DNA of 64,000 nucleotides from Rodentibacter genomosp. 1 (lineage in GTDB: Bacteria > Pseudomonadota > Gammaproteobacteria > Enterobacterales > Pasteurellaceae): positions 1-64,000 of the forward strand of contig NZ_MLHN01000018.1 in NCBI RefSeq assembly GCF_001999285.1, written 5' to 3'. This document shows, piece by piece, positions 30,250-41,192 of the stretch. Within the stretch, counting starts at the first letter, position 1. Every line of letters starts with the position of its first letter. The notes under the pieces were generated by a model. The model was not told where the DNA came from, made no database searches, and was given only the letters and a program-made list of their open reading frames with translations. The translations under genes and the position numbers were made by a program.

Positions 30250-30347
30250 TATTCGTCAAATTGCCCTAAATTTTCTTTGTTTTTTGTGACTTTAACGCTT
30301 GCAAAAATTGCCGCTAAAATACCCACTACCCAAATTATATATAACAT
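30249..30347 (-). CDS. cydX: Cytochrome bd-I small subunit CydX
   Basis: 32-residue peptide read on the minus strand: starts MLYIIWVVGILAAIFASV, one membrane helix, then a polar tail ending QFDE. An AAAGGAGATATGAG ribosome region lies before the ATG. Position directly after cydB and coupling to ybgE match CydX, which stabilises the oxidase haems. Too short for automatic ORF lists. Confidence 0.93.
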   Translation of the reverse strand: MLYIIWVVGILAAIFASVKVTKNKENLGQFDE

Positions 30348-30359
30348 CTCATATCTCCT

Positions 30360-31496
30360 TTAGTATAATGAGTTTGTGTTTTCTTCCACAAAACGCTCAT
30401 CCAAACGACCAAACATTTTAATGTATGACCAAATGGTATAAGCAAGGGAAATAACCACAAATACTAGCGCTAAGAAAAGCATCCAAGTAAGCGTTAATTC
30501 GCTAGATGTCGCATCCCACATTAACAAACTTTGTTCAGGATGTGAGCTTGAAGGCATCACAAATGGGAACATAGAAACTGCGGCAGTGATAATCACGCCA
30601 GCCATAGTTAATGAGGAGAATAAAAATGCAAATCCACAACGATTCGCTTTTGAGAAAACCACATTCAATAATGCACTTGCCATGGCTAATGCAGGGAAAA
30701 TCCATAAAATAGGCATCTCATTAAAGTTTCTGAACCATGCTCCAGTTTCAACTGCAACTTCTTTACCCATAGGAGAAGATGGTGCAAAGTGATCAACTGT
30801 ACTGGTGACAACATAACCCTCTTTGAAGTATAGCCACACCCCAGCAAGAACAAACGCGATTAAAGTGACAAATGCACCAACTTGGGTTATCGCACGAGCT
30901 CGATCTCTTAATTCTGAGGTCGTTTTCATTTGTAGCCAATTTGCACCGTGTGTTACAAGCATTGCTAAGCTAATCACACCGCATAGCAAGGCAAATGGAT
31001 TTAATAATGCAAAGAACGAACCGGTATAAGTTACCTGTGCGATTTCGTTAAATTCAAATGGAACACCTTGTAGTAAGTTACCAAATGCCACACCGAAAAC
31101 TAACGCTGGGACAAAACCTCCGGCAAACAAGCCCCAATCCCATACTGTACGCCATGTCGGGTTATCAATTTTTGCACGATATTCAAACCCGATTGGACGG
31201 AAGAAAAGTGCAGCTAACACCAACACGAGTGCAATATAGAAACCAGAGAATGATACCGCATAGACAATTGGCCATGCCGCGAACACCGCACCACCAGCTG
31301 TTAATAACCAAACTTGGTTACCATCCCAGTGAGGGGCAATTGAGTTTATCATAATACGGCGTTCCACTTCTTTTTTACCGGCAACAGGTAAAAGTGCGGT
31401 TACGCCCATATCAAATCCATCAGTTACAGAGAAACCGATCAATAATACAACAACTAACACCCACCAAATAAAACGTAGAAATTCATAATCAATCAT
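30360..31496 (-). CDS. cydB: Cytochrome bd-I ubiquinol oxidase subunit II
   Basis: 378 residues with about nine helices; starts MIDYEFLRFIWWVLVVVLL and carries VTDGFDMGVTALLP (about 24-37) and HWDGNQVWLLTAGGAVFAAWP (about 55-75), signature blocks of CydB. Length is close to E. coli (379). It begins 14 bases after cydA. It works in high-affinity oxygen respiration. Confidence 0.97.
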   Translation of the reverse strand: MIDYEFLRFIWWVLVVVLLIGFSVTDGFDMGVTALLPVAGKKEVERRIMINSIAPHWDGNQVWLLTAGGAVFAAWPIVYAVSFSGFYIALVLVLAALFFRPIGFEYRAKIDNPTWRTVWDWGLFAGGFVPALVFGVAFGNLLQGVPFEFNEIAQVTYTGSFFALLNPFALLCGVISLAMLVTHGANWLQMKTTSELRDRARAITQVGAFVTLIAFVLAGVWLYFKEGYVVTSTVDHFAPSSPMGKEVAVETGAWFRNFNEMPILWIFPALAMASALLNVVFSKANRCGFAFLFSSLTMAGVIITAAVSMFPFVMPSSSHPEQSLLMWDATSSELTLTWMLFLALVFVVISLAYTIWSYIKMFGRLDERFVEENTNSLY

Positions 31497-31510
31497 AATT
31501 CGTCTCCTGC

Positions 31511-33076
31511 TTATTTAGATGATTGTTCAAAGTAGTATCTGCCGGTTTTCAATGCACTCGGGCCCAAACGTGCATATTTAAACATTAAATACATCTCTAC
31601 AATGATAAACGCCATATAAAGTGCACAGATCAAACCAATAGAGAACCAAAGATCACCAACTCCTAAATTTGAAGCAGATACGCCCACCGGTAACACTTCA
31701 TAAATTGCCCATGGCTGACGACCATACTCTGCTAAAAACCAGCCACATTCAATAGCAATCCAAGGTAGAGGTAAACTCCATACTAATGCTTTTAATAATA
31801 ATGGACTTTGAGTCACTTTATTACGTAGATTTTGAACAAAAGCACCGAATGCTAATAAGGCAAGTAAACCACCAACAGCAAGCATTACACGGAATGCCCA
31901 AAAGTTAGGACCTACGTTTGGAATAGTATCTCGTGCAGCTTGTTTAACTTGTTCTTCTGTCGCATCCACTACTTTATCGGTATAGCGTTTTAGTAATAAA
32001 CCAAATCCAAGATCTTTTTTCACTTCTTCAAATTTTGCTCTCGTTTCTGGATTCACTTGACCCGATGCTTTTTTCTCTGCTTTTAATTGAGTGAAAAGAT
32101 CATAAGCCACGATACCACTGCGTACTCTTTGCTCATTTAAAGCTTGGAGTTCTTTTAAACCTGTGATTTCTTTATCAAAAGAACGAGTTGCAACAATACC
32201 GCCTATCATTGGTACACTAATTTCGAAATCATTTTTCATTTCAGCTGTGTTAGGTATCGCAGCGATATGAAACGCAGCCGGTGCAGGCTGAGTTTCAAAC
32301 TCAGCTTCCATCGCTGCTAATTTTACCGGTTGTGCTTTACCAATATCATAACCTGATTCATCACCGAGAATTAATACTGAGATAGCTGCAATAAAACCAA
32401 AGGTTGCTGCAATCGAGAAGGAACGTTTTGCAAATCCAAGATCACGACCTTTTAATAGATAGTATGCACTAATCCCTAATACAAAGAACGAGCCTGTTAC
32501 ATAACCGGCAGAAAGCGTATGTAAGAATTTACTTTGAGCAACCGGATTTAGCCATAAATCCATAAAGCTTGTCATTTCCATACGCACAGTTTCAAAATTG
32601 AATTCCGATGCAACAGGATTCTGCATCCAACCATTTGCAACAAGAATCCACATTGCAGAAAGGTTCGAACCAAAGGCAACACAGTATGTAGCTAGTAAGT
32701 GTTTACCTTTAGATAAACGATCCCAGCCAAAGAAGAATAAACCAACAAATGTTGATTCTAAGAAGAATGCAAGTAATGCTTCAATCGCCAATGGCGCACC
32801 GAAAATATCACCTACATAATGAGAATAGTAAGACCAGTTAGTACCAAATTGGAATTCCATAATGATACCGGTAGTCACCCCAAGGGCAAAGTTAATACCA
32901 AATAACTTACCCCAGAATTTTGTCATATCTTTATAGACTTCTTTGCCAGTTACAACATAGGTGGTTTCCATAATTACCAATACGAAAGTCAAACCTAATG
33001 TTAAAGGGACAAAAATGAAGTGATATAACGCAGTCAAGGCAAACTGCAAGCGAGAAAGTTCAACAACGTCTAACAT
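31511..33076 (-). CDS. cydA: Cytochrome bd-I ubiquinol oxidase subunit I
   Basis: 521-residue catalytic subunit with haems b558, b595 and d. Conserved blocks include [20 protein letters not shown] with the early His19, [19 protein letters not shown], and the C-terminal [14 protein letters not shown]. The Q-loop is long, as in E. coli (522 residues). It leads the cydABX-ybgE operon; the FNR box upstream suggests oxygen control. Confidence 0.97.
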   Translation of the reverse strand: MLDVVELSRLQFALTALYHFIFVPLTLGLTFVLVIMETTYVVTGKEVYKDMTKFWGKLFGINFALGVTTGIIMEFQFGTNWSYYSHYVGDIFGAPLAIEALLAFFLESTFVGLFFFGWDRLSKGKHLLATYCVAFGSNLSAMWILVANGWMQNPVASEFNFETVRMEMTSFMDLWLNPVAQSKFLHTLSAGYVTGSFFVLGISAYYLLKGRDLGFAKRSFSIAATFGFIAAISVLILGDESGYDIGKAQPVKLAAMEAEFETQPAPAAFHIAAIPNTAEMKNDFEISVPMIGGIVATRSFDKEITGLKELQALNEQRVRSGIVAYDLFTQLKAEKKASGQVNPETRAKFEEVKKDLGFGLLLKRYTDKVVDATEEQVKQAARDTIPNVGPNFWAFRVMLAVGGLLALLAFGAFVQNLRNKVTQSPLLLKALVWSLPLPWIAIECGWFLAEYGRQPWAIYEVLPVGVSASNLGVGDLWFSIGLICALYMAFIIVEMYLMFKYARLGPSALKTGRYYFEQSSK

Positions 33077-33647
33077 CTCAACCTCTTGTAAAAATTACAA
33101 GTCATTCACTATGATTAATAAAGGTCACCCTTAAATAACCACCCCAAACTTAATCCCGCTAAAATAACCGGACTAAGCAAACACTGAATATCCACACACA
33201 ACAAATCCTTTTGCACATTTCACAAAACAATAGGTTATAAAGTAGATAACTCAAGATACATCAGTATTTTACTACTAATCATAAGGATAAAAAACATCAA
33301 AAACGTTATCTCGATCACATTTTTGATATAAACAGGGAAATAACCTTTATAAATTATATTTTTATAAATTGATCCATATCAAATTTGGAAATTCTCAATA
33401 AAAAGAAATTCATCATTAAGAACAAAATTAGCGTTCATATTATTTAATACCAAACAAAAATATTGAATGTTTTTTATTCATTACTACATTCATTCCAAAA
33501 ATGAAACCGTTTTCTAACATTATTCTTACAAGCTAGAAGCCAAATTAAATTTAGTATAAAAATCCCCCGTAAAATGACAAACATCTTCTAGCCTTATTCC
33601 TCAAAAGTGGTATGATTCGCGCAGTTTTTAACTTTTTTGAGGTATTT
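33077..33647. other. 571-base divergent region between cydA and dcu
   Basis: No gene is visible. It is strongly A+T rich and holds a perfect FNR palindrome (33369-33382), a CRP-like site (33304-33319: right half TCACA, left half weak) and several TATAAT-like boxes, such as 33358-33353 facing cydA. A TATGAT lies just before the dcu start. Start points of the two transcripts cannot be set by eye. Confidence 0.7.
33369..33382. promoter_or_regulatory. FNR-binding site between cydA and dcu
   Basis: TTGATCCATATCAA matches the FNR consensus TTGAT-N4-ATCAA at all 10 fixed positions. It lies about 290 bases from cydA and 265 from the dcu start. Both target types are oxygen-controlled in relatives, so either or both could be served. 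Confidence 0.8.
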
Positions 33648-34979
33648 ATGCTTTATTTAGAATTTTTATTCTTGTTATTAATGCTTTACGTAGGAAGCCG
33701 ATTTGGCGGTATCGGATTAGGCGTGGTATCCGGTATCGGATTGGCAATTGAAGTATTTATATTCCGAATGCCGGTAGGAAAAGCCCCAATTGACGTAATG
33801 CTCATCATTCTTGCTGTAGTCACATGTGCTTCCATACTGGAAGCTGCCGGCGGTTTAAAATTTATGTTACAAATCGCAGAACGAATTCTTCGTAAAAATC
33901 CTAAACGAGTCACCTTACTCGGTCCATTAGTAGTGTATTTTTTAACCTTTATGTTAGGTACCGGCCATTCTGTTTATACAATTATGCCAATTATTGGTGA
34001 CGTTGCACTAAAAAATAAGATTCGTCCTGAACGCCCAATGGCAGCTTCTTCTGTTGCCTCCCAATTAGCCATCACCTCCAGCCCACTTTCTGCAGCCGTA
34101 GTCTTCTATTTAGGTAAAATTACAGCGATGCCGGGCTTTGAACATATTAGCTTATTAGATATTATTTGTGTCACCGTACCCGCAACTCTTGCCGGCACTA
34201 TTGCGCTTTCCTTATATAGTATGCGTCGTGGCAAAGAGCTAGATCAAGATCCAGAATATCAACGTCGTTTAGAAGACCCTATATGGCGAGATCGTATTTT
34301 AAATACCACGAGTACAACCTTAAATGAAGCACTTCCTCAAGGTGCAAAGAAATCTGTTTATCTTTTCTTATTAGCCTTAGTCGTTATTGTTGCTATCGCA
34401 ATGATTCCTGATATTCGTACTATTGCAGGCAATAAACCAATTTCTATGTCACTTATCATCCAAATGATGATGCTATGCTTCGGTGGGATTATTTTACTTG
34501 CCACAAAAACGAATCCACAAATTGTACCAAACGGCGTTGTCTTTAAATCCGGTATGGTGGCAGCCATTGCCATTTATGGTATCGCTTGGATGAGTGATAC
34601 TTACTTTCAGTATGCTATGCCTGAATTTAAAGTCGCAATCACAGGTATGGTACAAAGCTATCCTTGGACATTTGCTCTAGCTTTATTTGCAGTATCCGTG
34701 GTCATTAATAGCCAAGCTGCAACGGCTGTTATGTTACTCCCCGTTGGTATTGGTTTAGGTATCCCCGCACCAATTTTGGTGGGATTAATGCCTGCAACCT
34801 ACGCTTATTTCTTTATCCCTAACTATCCATCAGATATTGCAACTGTAAACTTTGACGTAACAGGAACAACAAAAATTGGTAAGTATTATTTCAATCACAG
34901 CTTTATGATCCCAGGGTTGATCGGTGTTGTAGTTGCTTGCCTTGTTGGAGTAACTGTTGCAGAACTCATCATTAACTAA
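33648..34979 (+). CDS. dcuB: Anaerobic C4-dicarboxylate transporter, DcuA/DcuB family
   Basis: 443-residue membrane protein with about 10-12 helices, from MLYLEFLFLLLMLYVG. The conserved piece GTGHSVYTIMPIIGDVALKNKIRPERPMAAS lies at about 101-131, and NYPSDIATVNFDVTGTT near the C-terminus; both fit Dcu exchangers for fumarate/succinate. The ATG at 33648 follows GAGG; a 33612 start is less likely. DcuA and DcuB are hard to tell apart; the length is close to DcuB (446). Confidence 0.88.
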   Translation: MLYLEFLFLLLMLYVGSRFGGIGLGVVSGIGLAIEVFIFRMPVGKAPIDVMLIILAVVTCASILEAAGGLKFMLQIAERILRKNPKRVTLLGPLVVYFLTFMLGTGHSVYTIMPIIGDVALKNKIRPERPMAASSVASQLAITSSPLSAAVVFYLGKITAMPGFEHISLLDIICVTVPATLAGTIALSLYSMRRGKELDQDPEYQRRLEDPIWRDRILNTTSTTLNEALPQGAKKSVYLFLLALVVIVAIAMIPDIRTIAGNKPISMSLIIQMMMLCFGGIILLATKTNPQIVPNGVVFKSGMVAAIAIYGIAWMSDTYFQYAMPEFKVAITGMVQSYPWTFALALFAVSVVINSQAATAVMLLPVGIGLGIPAPILVGLMPATYAYFFIPNYPSDIATVNFDVTGTTKIGKYYFNHSFMIPGLIGVVVACLVGVTVAELIIN

Positions 34980-34988
34980 TTTCCTTAG

Positions 34989-35016
34989 AAAAGCACCTAA
35001 CTAAACAGGTGCTTTT
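34989..35016 (+). terminator. Terminator after dcu gene
   Basis: Perfect 10-bp stem (34989-34998 with 35007-35016), 8-base loop and T run, 10 bases after the stop. An uptake core follows near 35035. Confidence 0.85.
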
Positions 35017-35144
35017 TCATTACTCCCTGCTCTCAAAGTGCGGTCATAAAGAGTATCGTTTTTTCGACTATTCCTGATATTGCTAATCTTGAAAAAACAG
35101 CATAAAAAGATAAGAGTGTTATGCTGTTTCTTGATGTGAAGAAT

Positions 35145-35489
35145 TTAACCTTCCGAGACCGGATAATCCCACCAAATATCAAATAATTCACTGATTTCGA
35201 TTTGTTGTAACCCGTTGTTTTCCAACCATGTTTTTACGATTTCACGATGGCTTTCATCACATTTACCCATTTTTTCTAAGCACACTAAACCTTCCCAGTG
35301 TAAATAGCCGCTGCCTTCATAAGCGAGTCCATTTGGTTGAATGACTTCGCTAATGAAACGATCAACAACTTCATCCACCGCTTCAATTGAAGTGCCTTCG
35401 GCAAATTGGAAATTGACCAAAAAACCTAATTCTTGGAACTCGGCAAGATGAAGTTTTTTACGTTGACGTTGATTGTAAGATTTAGACAT
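35145..35489 (-). CDS. yggL: YggL family protein (DUF469)
   Basis: 114-residue soluble protein starting MSKSYNQRQRKKLHLAEFQELGF, with a basic N-terminus and a C-terminal DIWWDYP. It matches YggL (E. coli 108 residues), reported to bind ribosomes. It follows trmB in the same direction, as in E. coli. Confidence 0.9.
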   Translation of the reverse strand: MSKSYNQRQRKKLHLAEFQELGFLVNFQFAEGTSIEAVDEVVDRFISEVIQPNGLAYEGSGYLHWEGLVCLEKMGKCDESHREIVKTWLENNGLQQIEISELFDIWWDYPVSEG

Positions 35490-35571
35490 TTTGAGGTTCT
35501 CCTATTTAAATTGTTGCGAGGAATTAATGTGGCGCATCAGAATTTCACTGATGCCTTTATAAAATCAAAAA

Positions 35572-36312
35572 TTATTTCTTCGTAAAGAATAAGTCCCAAA
35601 CACCATGACCTAGTCGTTGTCCACGTGCTTCAAATTTTGTTAATGGACGAAAACTCGGGCGGGGAATATAGTCGCCCTTTTCTGATGTGTTGGATAAATT
35701 TGTATTGGCGCTGAGTACCTCAAGCATTTGTTCTGCGTAGTTTTCCCAGTCCGTTGCCATGTGAATAAAACCCTGTTCACCCAGTTTTTTCACCACTTGA
35801 TCGACAAAGTGCGGCTGAACAATACGGCGTTTATGATGTTTTGCTTTATGCCAGGGATCGGGGAAAAAGAGTTGTAACCCGCCCAATGTATTATCCGCAA
35901 TACTATCGCGTAAAATTTCAGTAGCATCGTGACAGATTACTCGAAGATTTTTCACACCTTTCTCTACGGCATAAGCAATACAAGCACCGACACCCGGAGT
36001 ATGGACTTCAATACCAAGATAATTTTTATCCGGATTGGCAGAAGCCATATCCACTAAGGATTTCCCCATACCGAAACCGATTTCCAAAATCACCGGATTG
36101 GTATCACCATAAATTCTTGCAAAATCAAAAGGGGTGGTTTGATAATCTAAGCCTAACCTCCCCCAATGCTCGTTCATCATATTTTTTTGAAATTCACTTA
36201 AACGCCCGGTGCGTAGCACAAAACTACGCACTTTACGTTTATAACGACCATCTTCGGTAAATTCGGCCGTTTCTACGGTTTTACGTTTTTGATCGGCAAA
36301 GGTATGTGTCAT
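35572..36312 (-). CDS. trmB: tRNA (guanine-N7)-methyltransferase TrmB
   Basis: Makes m7G46 in tRNAs. The ATG at 36312 was chosen, since the frame back to 36369 runs through the divergent promoter. The 246 residues contain SAM motif [15 protein letters not shown] and [16 protein letters not shown], the TrmB hallmark. The last part, [13 protein letters not shown], is typical. Confidence 0.94.
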   Translation of the reverse strand: MTHTFADQKRKTVETAEFTEDGRYKRKVRSFVLRTGRLSEFQKNMMNEHWGRLGLDYQTTPFDFARIYGDTNPVILEIGFGMGKSLVDMASANPDKNYLGIEVHTPGVGACIAYAVEKGVKNLRVICHDATEILRDSIADNTLGGLQLFFPDPWHKAKHHKRRIVQPHFVDQVVKKLGEQGFIHMATDWENYAEQMLEVLSANTNLSNTSEKGDYIPRPSFRPLTKFEARGQRLGHGVWDLFFTKK

Positions 36313-36352
36313 AACGTTTAGATTGCAAAATGAATATGTAAAATTGCCGGCG

Positions 36353-36387
36353 ATTATACACGAAATCATTTCGTTTTCCCGTATAAT
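36353..36387. promoter_or_regulatory. Divergent trmB/priA promoter region
   Basis: Two perfect TATAAT boxes point outward: 36358-36353 on the minus strand for trmB and 36382-36387 on the plus strand for priA. Between them lies a palindrome (36360-36374, 7-bp arms ACGAAAT/ATTTCGT, one-base centre). No protein known to me matches this palindrome; -35 boxes are weak. Confidence 0.55.
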
Positions 36388-36414
36388 ACGCCAAATTTTT
36401 TCCTGAAGGTGATT

Positions 36415-38607
36415 ATGAAAATTGTCCGTGTTGCACTGCCTGTGCCGCTTCCCCGTTTGTTTGATTATCTTGTTTCTGATGATATGCCATTGGTTGTAGG
36501 CTCGCGCGTACTTGTTCCCTTCGGCACGCAGAAAAAAGTCGCGATTGTGGTGGAATTGCCGGAAACCACGGAGATACCAAAGGATAAATTAAAGGAAATT
36601 ATTGCGATTTTAGATTCAACCTCCTTATTCTCTTTCACCACTTGGGAATGGTTGTTATGGGCAGCGAATTATTATCAAGCTCCATTGGGGGAAGTGCTAT
36701 TTCAAGCATTGCCGGTGAAATTACGTCATGGTGAAAGTGCGGTGAAAAATGACCGCACTTTTTGGCGTATCACCGATGAGGGAAAAAACGCCCTATGGCG
36801 TGGTGAATTAACGCGTTCGAAAAAACAAGCGGAAGTTTTGAGATGTTTGTTGGAAAAGGACTTAGAAAAAGGGGAGGGAGATTTCAGCTACTCTGTGTGG
36901 TCGGCATTAAAAAGCAAACATTTTGTGAAGGAAATCTCCGTTCAAAAGGAACCAAAAAGTTGGCAATCTGTTCTAGGCAATAATCCTTTAGTAAATAGTG
37001 ATAATCGTCTGACTTTAAATAAACAGCAAGCTTTAGCATTTAGCCAATTAATGTTTCAACGTGAATTTAACGTATGGTTGCTGGATGGCGTAACGGGTTC
37101 CGGTAAGACAGAAATTTATTTGCAATATATTGAAGAAATATTGAAATCCGGCAAACAGGTGTTGGTGTTGGTGCCGGAAATAGGGCTTACACCACAAACT
37201 GTTCAACGTTTTAAAAAGCGTTTTAATGTGGAAATTGATGTTCTACATTCCAATCTGAATGATACCCAAAGGTTCAATGTGTGGATACGGGCTAAAACAG
37301 GGCAAAGTGCGGTGGTGATTGGGACGCGATCTGCATTATTTACACAATTTGCAAATTTGGGGGCGATTATTTTGGATGAGGAACATGATGCTTCTTTCAA
37401 ACAACAAGAGGGGTGGCGTTATCATGCCCGTGATTTGGCAATTGTGCTTGCTCAAAAACTGAATATTCCAATGTTGATGGGATCGGCAACACCCAGTTTG
37501 GAAAGTATTAATAATGTCCAAAATGGTAAATATAAACATCTGACCTTGTCAAAAAGAGCCGGCAATACGACCGCACTTCGCCAATTTGTTATTGATTTAA
37601 AAAATCAGCCAGTGCAACAGGGGCTATCGCAGCCGTTATTGGCTAGAATGAAAAATCATCTTGAAAAAGGCAATCAGGTTTTATTATTTCTCAATCGTCG
37701 TGGCTTTGCCCCTGTTTTGCTTTGCCACGAATGTGGTTGGATTGCCCAATGTCCCCATTGTGAAAAACCTTATACCTATCATCAACATCAACGTGTGTTG
37801 CGTTGTCATCATTGTGGCTCACAAAAAAACATCCCACGTCAATGTGGTGATTGTGGTTCGCCCCATTTAGTCACAACAGGGCTTGGTACGGAACAGTTGG
37901 AAGAGACCTTGAAAGCTCAGTTCCCTACTTATTCGGTGGCTCGTATTGACCGAGATAGCACATCTCGAAAAGGCGCCTTGGAAAACTATTTAGAGGCGAT
38001 TCAAAAAGGGAAAAGCCAAATTTTAATCGGTACACAGATGTTGGCAAAAGGACATCACTTTCCTAATGTCACGTTGGTTGCCTTAGTAAATGTGGATAGT
38101 GCGTTGTTTTCGTTGGATTTTCGTGCAGAAGAACGATTGGCGCAGCTTTACGTGCAAGTCTCCGGTCGCTCAGGTCGTGCAGAAAAACAAGGCGAGGTCG
38201 TATTACAAACCCATTATCCGGATCATCCGTTATTGACAACGTTATTAGAGAAAGGCTATCAGGCATTTACGGAAGAAACCTTACGTTTACGCCATACCAT
38301 GGGATTACCGCCTTTTAGCTTTCAAGCCTTGTTTAAAGCCCAAGCTCGCGATTCTGAGCAGGCTGAGGAATGTTTAATTCGGATCGCAGATTTTTTTCAT
38401 TCAAAGCAAATTGAAAGGTTACAAATTTTAGAGCCGCTGCCTGCACCATTTAGCAAAAAAGCGGGACAATATCGTTGGCAACTGCTTTTGCAACACCCCT
38501 CTCGTAGAGCATTACAAAAAGCATTAAGTGATTACCGGCAGGCAAATTTGGAAAAAAATAGCCAAGTGCGGTTGGTTTTAGATGTAGATCCTCTGGATTT
38601 AAGCTAG
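36415..38607 (+). CDS. priA: Primosomal helicase PriA
   Basis: 3'-5' helicase that restarts stalled forks. The 730 residues hold the N-terminal DNA-binding part, Walker [11 protein letters not shown] (about 224-233), DEEHD motif II, a zinc region with [13 protein letters not shown] and CHHCGSQ...CGDCGSPH, and GLGTEQLEE. It carries an inverted pair of uptake cores (36734-36763) inside the coding sequence, plus single cores near 37307, 37570 and 38567. The ATG follows GAAGGTG. Confidence 0.96.
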   Translation: MKIVRVALPVPLPRLFDYLVSDDMPLVVGSRVLVPFGTQKKVAIVVELPETTEIPKDKLKEIIAILDSTSLFSFTTWEWLLWAANYYQAPLGEVLFQALPVKLRHGESAVKNDRTFWRITDEGKNALWRGELTRSKKQAEVLRCLLEKDLEKGEGDFSYSVWSALKSKHFVKEISVQKEPKSWQSVLGNNPLVNSDNRLTLNKQQALAFSQLMFQREFNVWLLDGVTGSGKTEIYLQYIEEILKSGKQVLVLVPEIGLTPQTVQRFKKRFNVEIDVLHSNLNDTQRFNVWIRAKTGQSAVVIGTRSALFTQFANLGAIILDEEHDASFKQQEGWRYHARDLAIVLAQKLNIPMLMGSATPSLESINNVQNGKYKHLTLSKRAGNTTALRQFVIDLKNQPVQQGLSQPLLARMKNHLEKGNQVLLFLNRRGFAPVLLCHECGWIAQCPHCEKPYTYHQHQRVLRCHHCGSQKNIPRQCGDCGSPHLVTTGLGTEQLEETLKAQFPTYSVARIDRDSTSRKGALENYLEAIQKGKSQILIGTQMLAKGHHFPNVTLVALVNVDSALFSLDFRAEERLAQLYVQVSGRSGRAEKQGEVVLQTHYPDHPLLTTLLEKGYQAFTEETLRLRHTMGLPPFSFQALFKAQARDSEQAEECLIRIADFFHSKQIERLQILEPLPAPFSKKAGQYRWQLLLQHPSRRALQKALSDYRQANLEKNSQVRLVLDVDPLDLS
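36734..36763 (+). repeat. Inverted uptake-sequence pair inside priA
   Basis: AAAGTGCGGT (36734-36743) and ACCGCACTTT (36752-36761) form a stem within the coding region, encoding [10 protein letters not shown]. It sits in the poorly conserved linker before the helicase core. Confidence 0.85.
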
Positions 38608-38684
38608 AAAATCACAATATTTTTCAGTAAACTTGGCGAGTTTTACAAAATTTTTAGAAATCATTTAATGTTTAGGATTTTATT

Positions 38685-39488
38685 GTGGCACATCGAGATT
38701 TTGCCGCTCGTCGCGGTTCAAATAAGAAAAAGAAGACAACAAATAAAAATATATTAATTGGTATTGCTTTAGCAGTATTAATTGGCTTTGGTGTCGGACT
38801 TTATTTTTTAAAGAGCAAAACGCCTGAGCCGGTTTCAACCGTGGTAACCCAGCCTGAAAAAACACAGCCGAAAAGCGTATTACCTAATCGACCGGAAGAA
38901 GTGTGGAGTTACATTAAGGCGTTAGAAACCCGTACTGTACCGGTGGATGATAAGCCCGCCAGTGTAGAAAAAAATATGCGCCTAACGGAAGAACAGCGCC
39001 AAGTACTGATTCAAATGGAAAAAGAACAAAAAGCGGCAGAAGAAGCACGCAGATTGGCGGAAAAACGTAAAGCCGAAGAGGCTGAAAAAGCCCAAAGGGC
39101 TGTGGAAACAGTGAAGGCTGACCTACCAAAACAAGAGGTGAAGAAAGCGCCTGAAATTGTGAAGAAGTCTGAGCCTGTGAAAAAGCCGGAAACGGTGAAA
39201 ATTGAGACGGCAAAAAAAGTTGAAACAAAAACCGAGGAAACTCAACCAGCAAATACCGCGGCTACAACCGGTGGTAAACGTTTTGGTTTACAATGTGGTG
39301 CGTTTAAAAATCGTGCACAAGCAGAAAACTTACAAGGTCGTTTAGTCATGTCTGGTATTAATGCGCAGGTGATGGTGAATGGCGAGTGGAATCGAGTTCG
39401 AGTAGGACCATTCGCAAACCGTGATGCAGCGGTGCAAGCGCAAGATAAAGCAAAATCTGTGACAGGTTGTGTGATTATCGGTATGTAG
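38685..39488 (+). CDS. ftsN: Cell division protein FtsN
   Basis: Bitopic divisome activator. It starts with GTG, AGGATTT upstream. Cytoplasmic basic tail (MAHRDFAARRGSNKKKK), one helix (about 23-42), a K/E-rich periplasmic coil (about 110-185), and a C-terminal SPOR domain (about 195-267, RFGLQCGAFKNRAQAENLQ) that binds denuded peptidoglycan. It follows priA, as in E. coli. 267 residues. Confidence 0.92.
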   Translation: MAHRDFAARRGSNKKKKTTNKNILIGIALAVLIGFGVGLYFLKSKTPEPVSTVVTQPEKTQPKSVLPNRPEEVWSYIKALETRTVPVDDKPASVEKNMRLTEEQRQVLIQMEKEQKAAEEARRLAEKRKAEEAEKAQRAVETVKADLPKQEVKKAPEIVKKSEPVKKPETVKIETAKKVETKTEETQPANTAATTGGKRFGLQCGAFKNRAQAENLQGRLVMSGINAQVMVNGEWNRVRVGPFANRDAAVQAQDKAKSVTGCVIIGM

Positions 39489-39598
39489 GTTTCACGATAA
39501 TATAGGTAATAGCGCTTATACATCCCAGAATGAATAGCGTATGAAAAAGTTTCACGGATAGTTTAATTATCACAATTCACTTAAAAAAATAATCAGAA

Positions 39599-40426
39599 AT
39601 GGCAACTTATTTAGTCGGTGATTTGCAAGGTTGTTTTGATGAGTTACAACTTCTATTATCACGAGTTCAATTTAATCCCGCACAAGATAAACTTTACCTT
39701 GTGGGCGATTTGGTGGCCCGTGGCGATAAGTCCCTAGAATGCTTACGTTTTGTTAAAAGTCTAGGGAACGCAGCACAAACGGTACTTGGCAATCACGATT
39801 TACATTTAATTTCGACCGCACTTGGTATTAAAAATGTGAAACCACGTGATCGTGTGGAAGCCATTTTTAATGCCCCCGATTTTGAGGAACTGATTGACTG
39901 GCTTCGTCATCAACCACTACTGATACACAATGAAACTCTTGGTTTTGTGATGGTTCATGCCGGTATTTCACCGGATTGGGATCTTACAACGGCGAAAACT
40001 TGTGCAAGAGAGGTGGAAGAGATTTTACAACATGGTGATTTTGTTAACCTAATTTCACAAATGTATGACAATCAACCTGAACATTGGTCGCCTCATTTGC
40101 AAGGAATTGAGCGTTGGCGTTATACCATTAATGCCTGTACCCGCATGCGTTTTTGCTATTGGGATCATCGTTTAGATTTTGCTTGTAAACGCCCCCCCAA
40201 AGATGCTCCAAAAGAGCTCACACCTTGGTTTAATTTGAATAATCCGCTTTATCAAGAAATTCCCATTCTATTTGGACATTGGGCAAGTTTGATAGATGAA
40301 ACCACACCTCCCAATATTTATGCTCTGGATACCGGGTGTGTTTGGAACAATAGAATGACAATGTTGCGCTGGGAAGACAAACAATATTTTACTCAAAGTG
40401 CGGTCAAAAATTACTGTGATTTTTAA
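39599..40426 (+). CDS. apaH: Diadenosine tetraphosphatase ApaH
   Basis: Splits Ap4A into two ADP. The 275 residues show the metallophosphatase motifs [29 protein letters not shown] and, later, GHWA. A C7 tract at 40192-40198 lies in the coding frame, which stays open. The stop overlaps an ATG of the next gene frame (TAATG). Confidence 0.96.
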   Translation: MATYLVGDLQGCFDELQLLLSRVQFNPAQDKLYLVGDLVARGDKSLECLRFVKSLGNAAQTVLGNHDLHLISTALGIKNVKPRDRVEAIFNAPDFEELIDWLRHQPLLIHNETLGFVMVHAGISPDWDLTTAKTCAREVEEILQHGDFVNLISQMYDNQPEHWSPHLQGIERWRYTINACTRMRFCYWDHRLDFACKRPPKDAPKELTPWFNLNNPLYQEIPILFGHWASLIDETTPPNIYALDTGCVWNNRMTMLRWEDKQYFTQSAVKNYCDF

Positions 40427-40467
40427 TGAGAGTGCTTTTCGCGCTTGTGTTTCTAGAAATGCCAACC

Positions 40468-41114
40468 ATGTTCACTTTATCTGAAGAATCTTGTGATCTT
40501 TTTAATATTCCATTCTTCCAATTTTCTCAAATGAAGAAATTTTGTCCTGAAGATATTCCGATGATAAAAGCACGTTATAAAGCGGAATGGAATAATTGGA
40601 AAGGAATAATTCAGGCTGTATCTCATCAACTTGGAACACCATTTGCCAAACCACATGTTGAAAGTTGGACAAATGGATGGCAAGTTAGGGCTCACTTCTT
40701 TGCTTTTTTAAATATGAATTTAATCAAAACTCGGCTGCTATTTTTTCTATCTTATTGAATCGTCGCCGTCTTTCGGTCAGTTTGGATTGGCATTGCTATC
40801 GTGCAGATCGTTCACAAATTAATATTCAACAATATAACCAGTGGTTGGAAAATTTTGATTTTTCACGCTTTGCAAAATTTGATTTATGGCGCAGTGATGA
40901 AAGTGAATATGATGATTTTAGAAAAGTCTCTCAATTTTCGGAAGATGACTTAAGTTTACGTCACGACCAGGATTTTTGGTGTATTGGAAAGAACGTAGAA
41001 AAATCGGAGTTAGCATGTTTAAATCCCGTTGAGTTTATTACAAAAACCATTCTAGCGCTCGCACCTCTATATGAGCGTATACACCAAATCTCATTATCTT
41101 CTCATATTGAATAA
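40468..41114 (+). pseudogene. HI_0552-family protein, frameshifted
   Basis: Two neighbouring frames join into one protein if one base is added to the T6 tract at 40704-40709. The first frame (from 40468, or 40426 if the apaH-coupled ATG is used) ends in FFAFLNMNLIKTRLLFFLSY. The corrected frame reads FFAFFKYEFNQNSAAIFSILLNRRRLS and goes on to 41114. From memory this is the HI_0552 family, which also follows apaH in H. influenzae. Function unknown. It could be a true mutation, a slippage switch or a sequencing error. Confidence 0.8.
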
Positions 41115-41192
41115 TGATTTTTTTCCGTTCCTTATGTTATCATTACACCAATTTAACATTTTTAACAAATTTTATTATTTCAGGAGAATTTC

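Noticed and set aside
40192-40198. C7 tract in apaH as a phase switch
   Set aside because: The frame is open and the protein complete; seven bases in mid-gene is weak evidence for switching.
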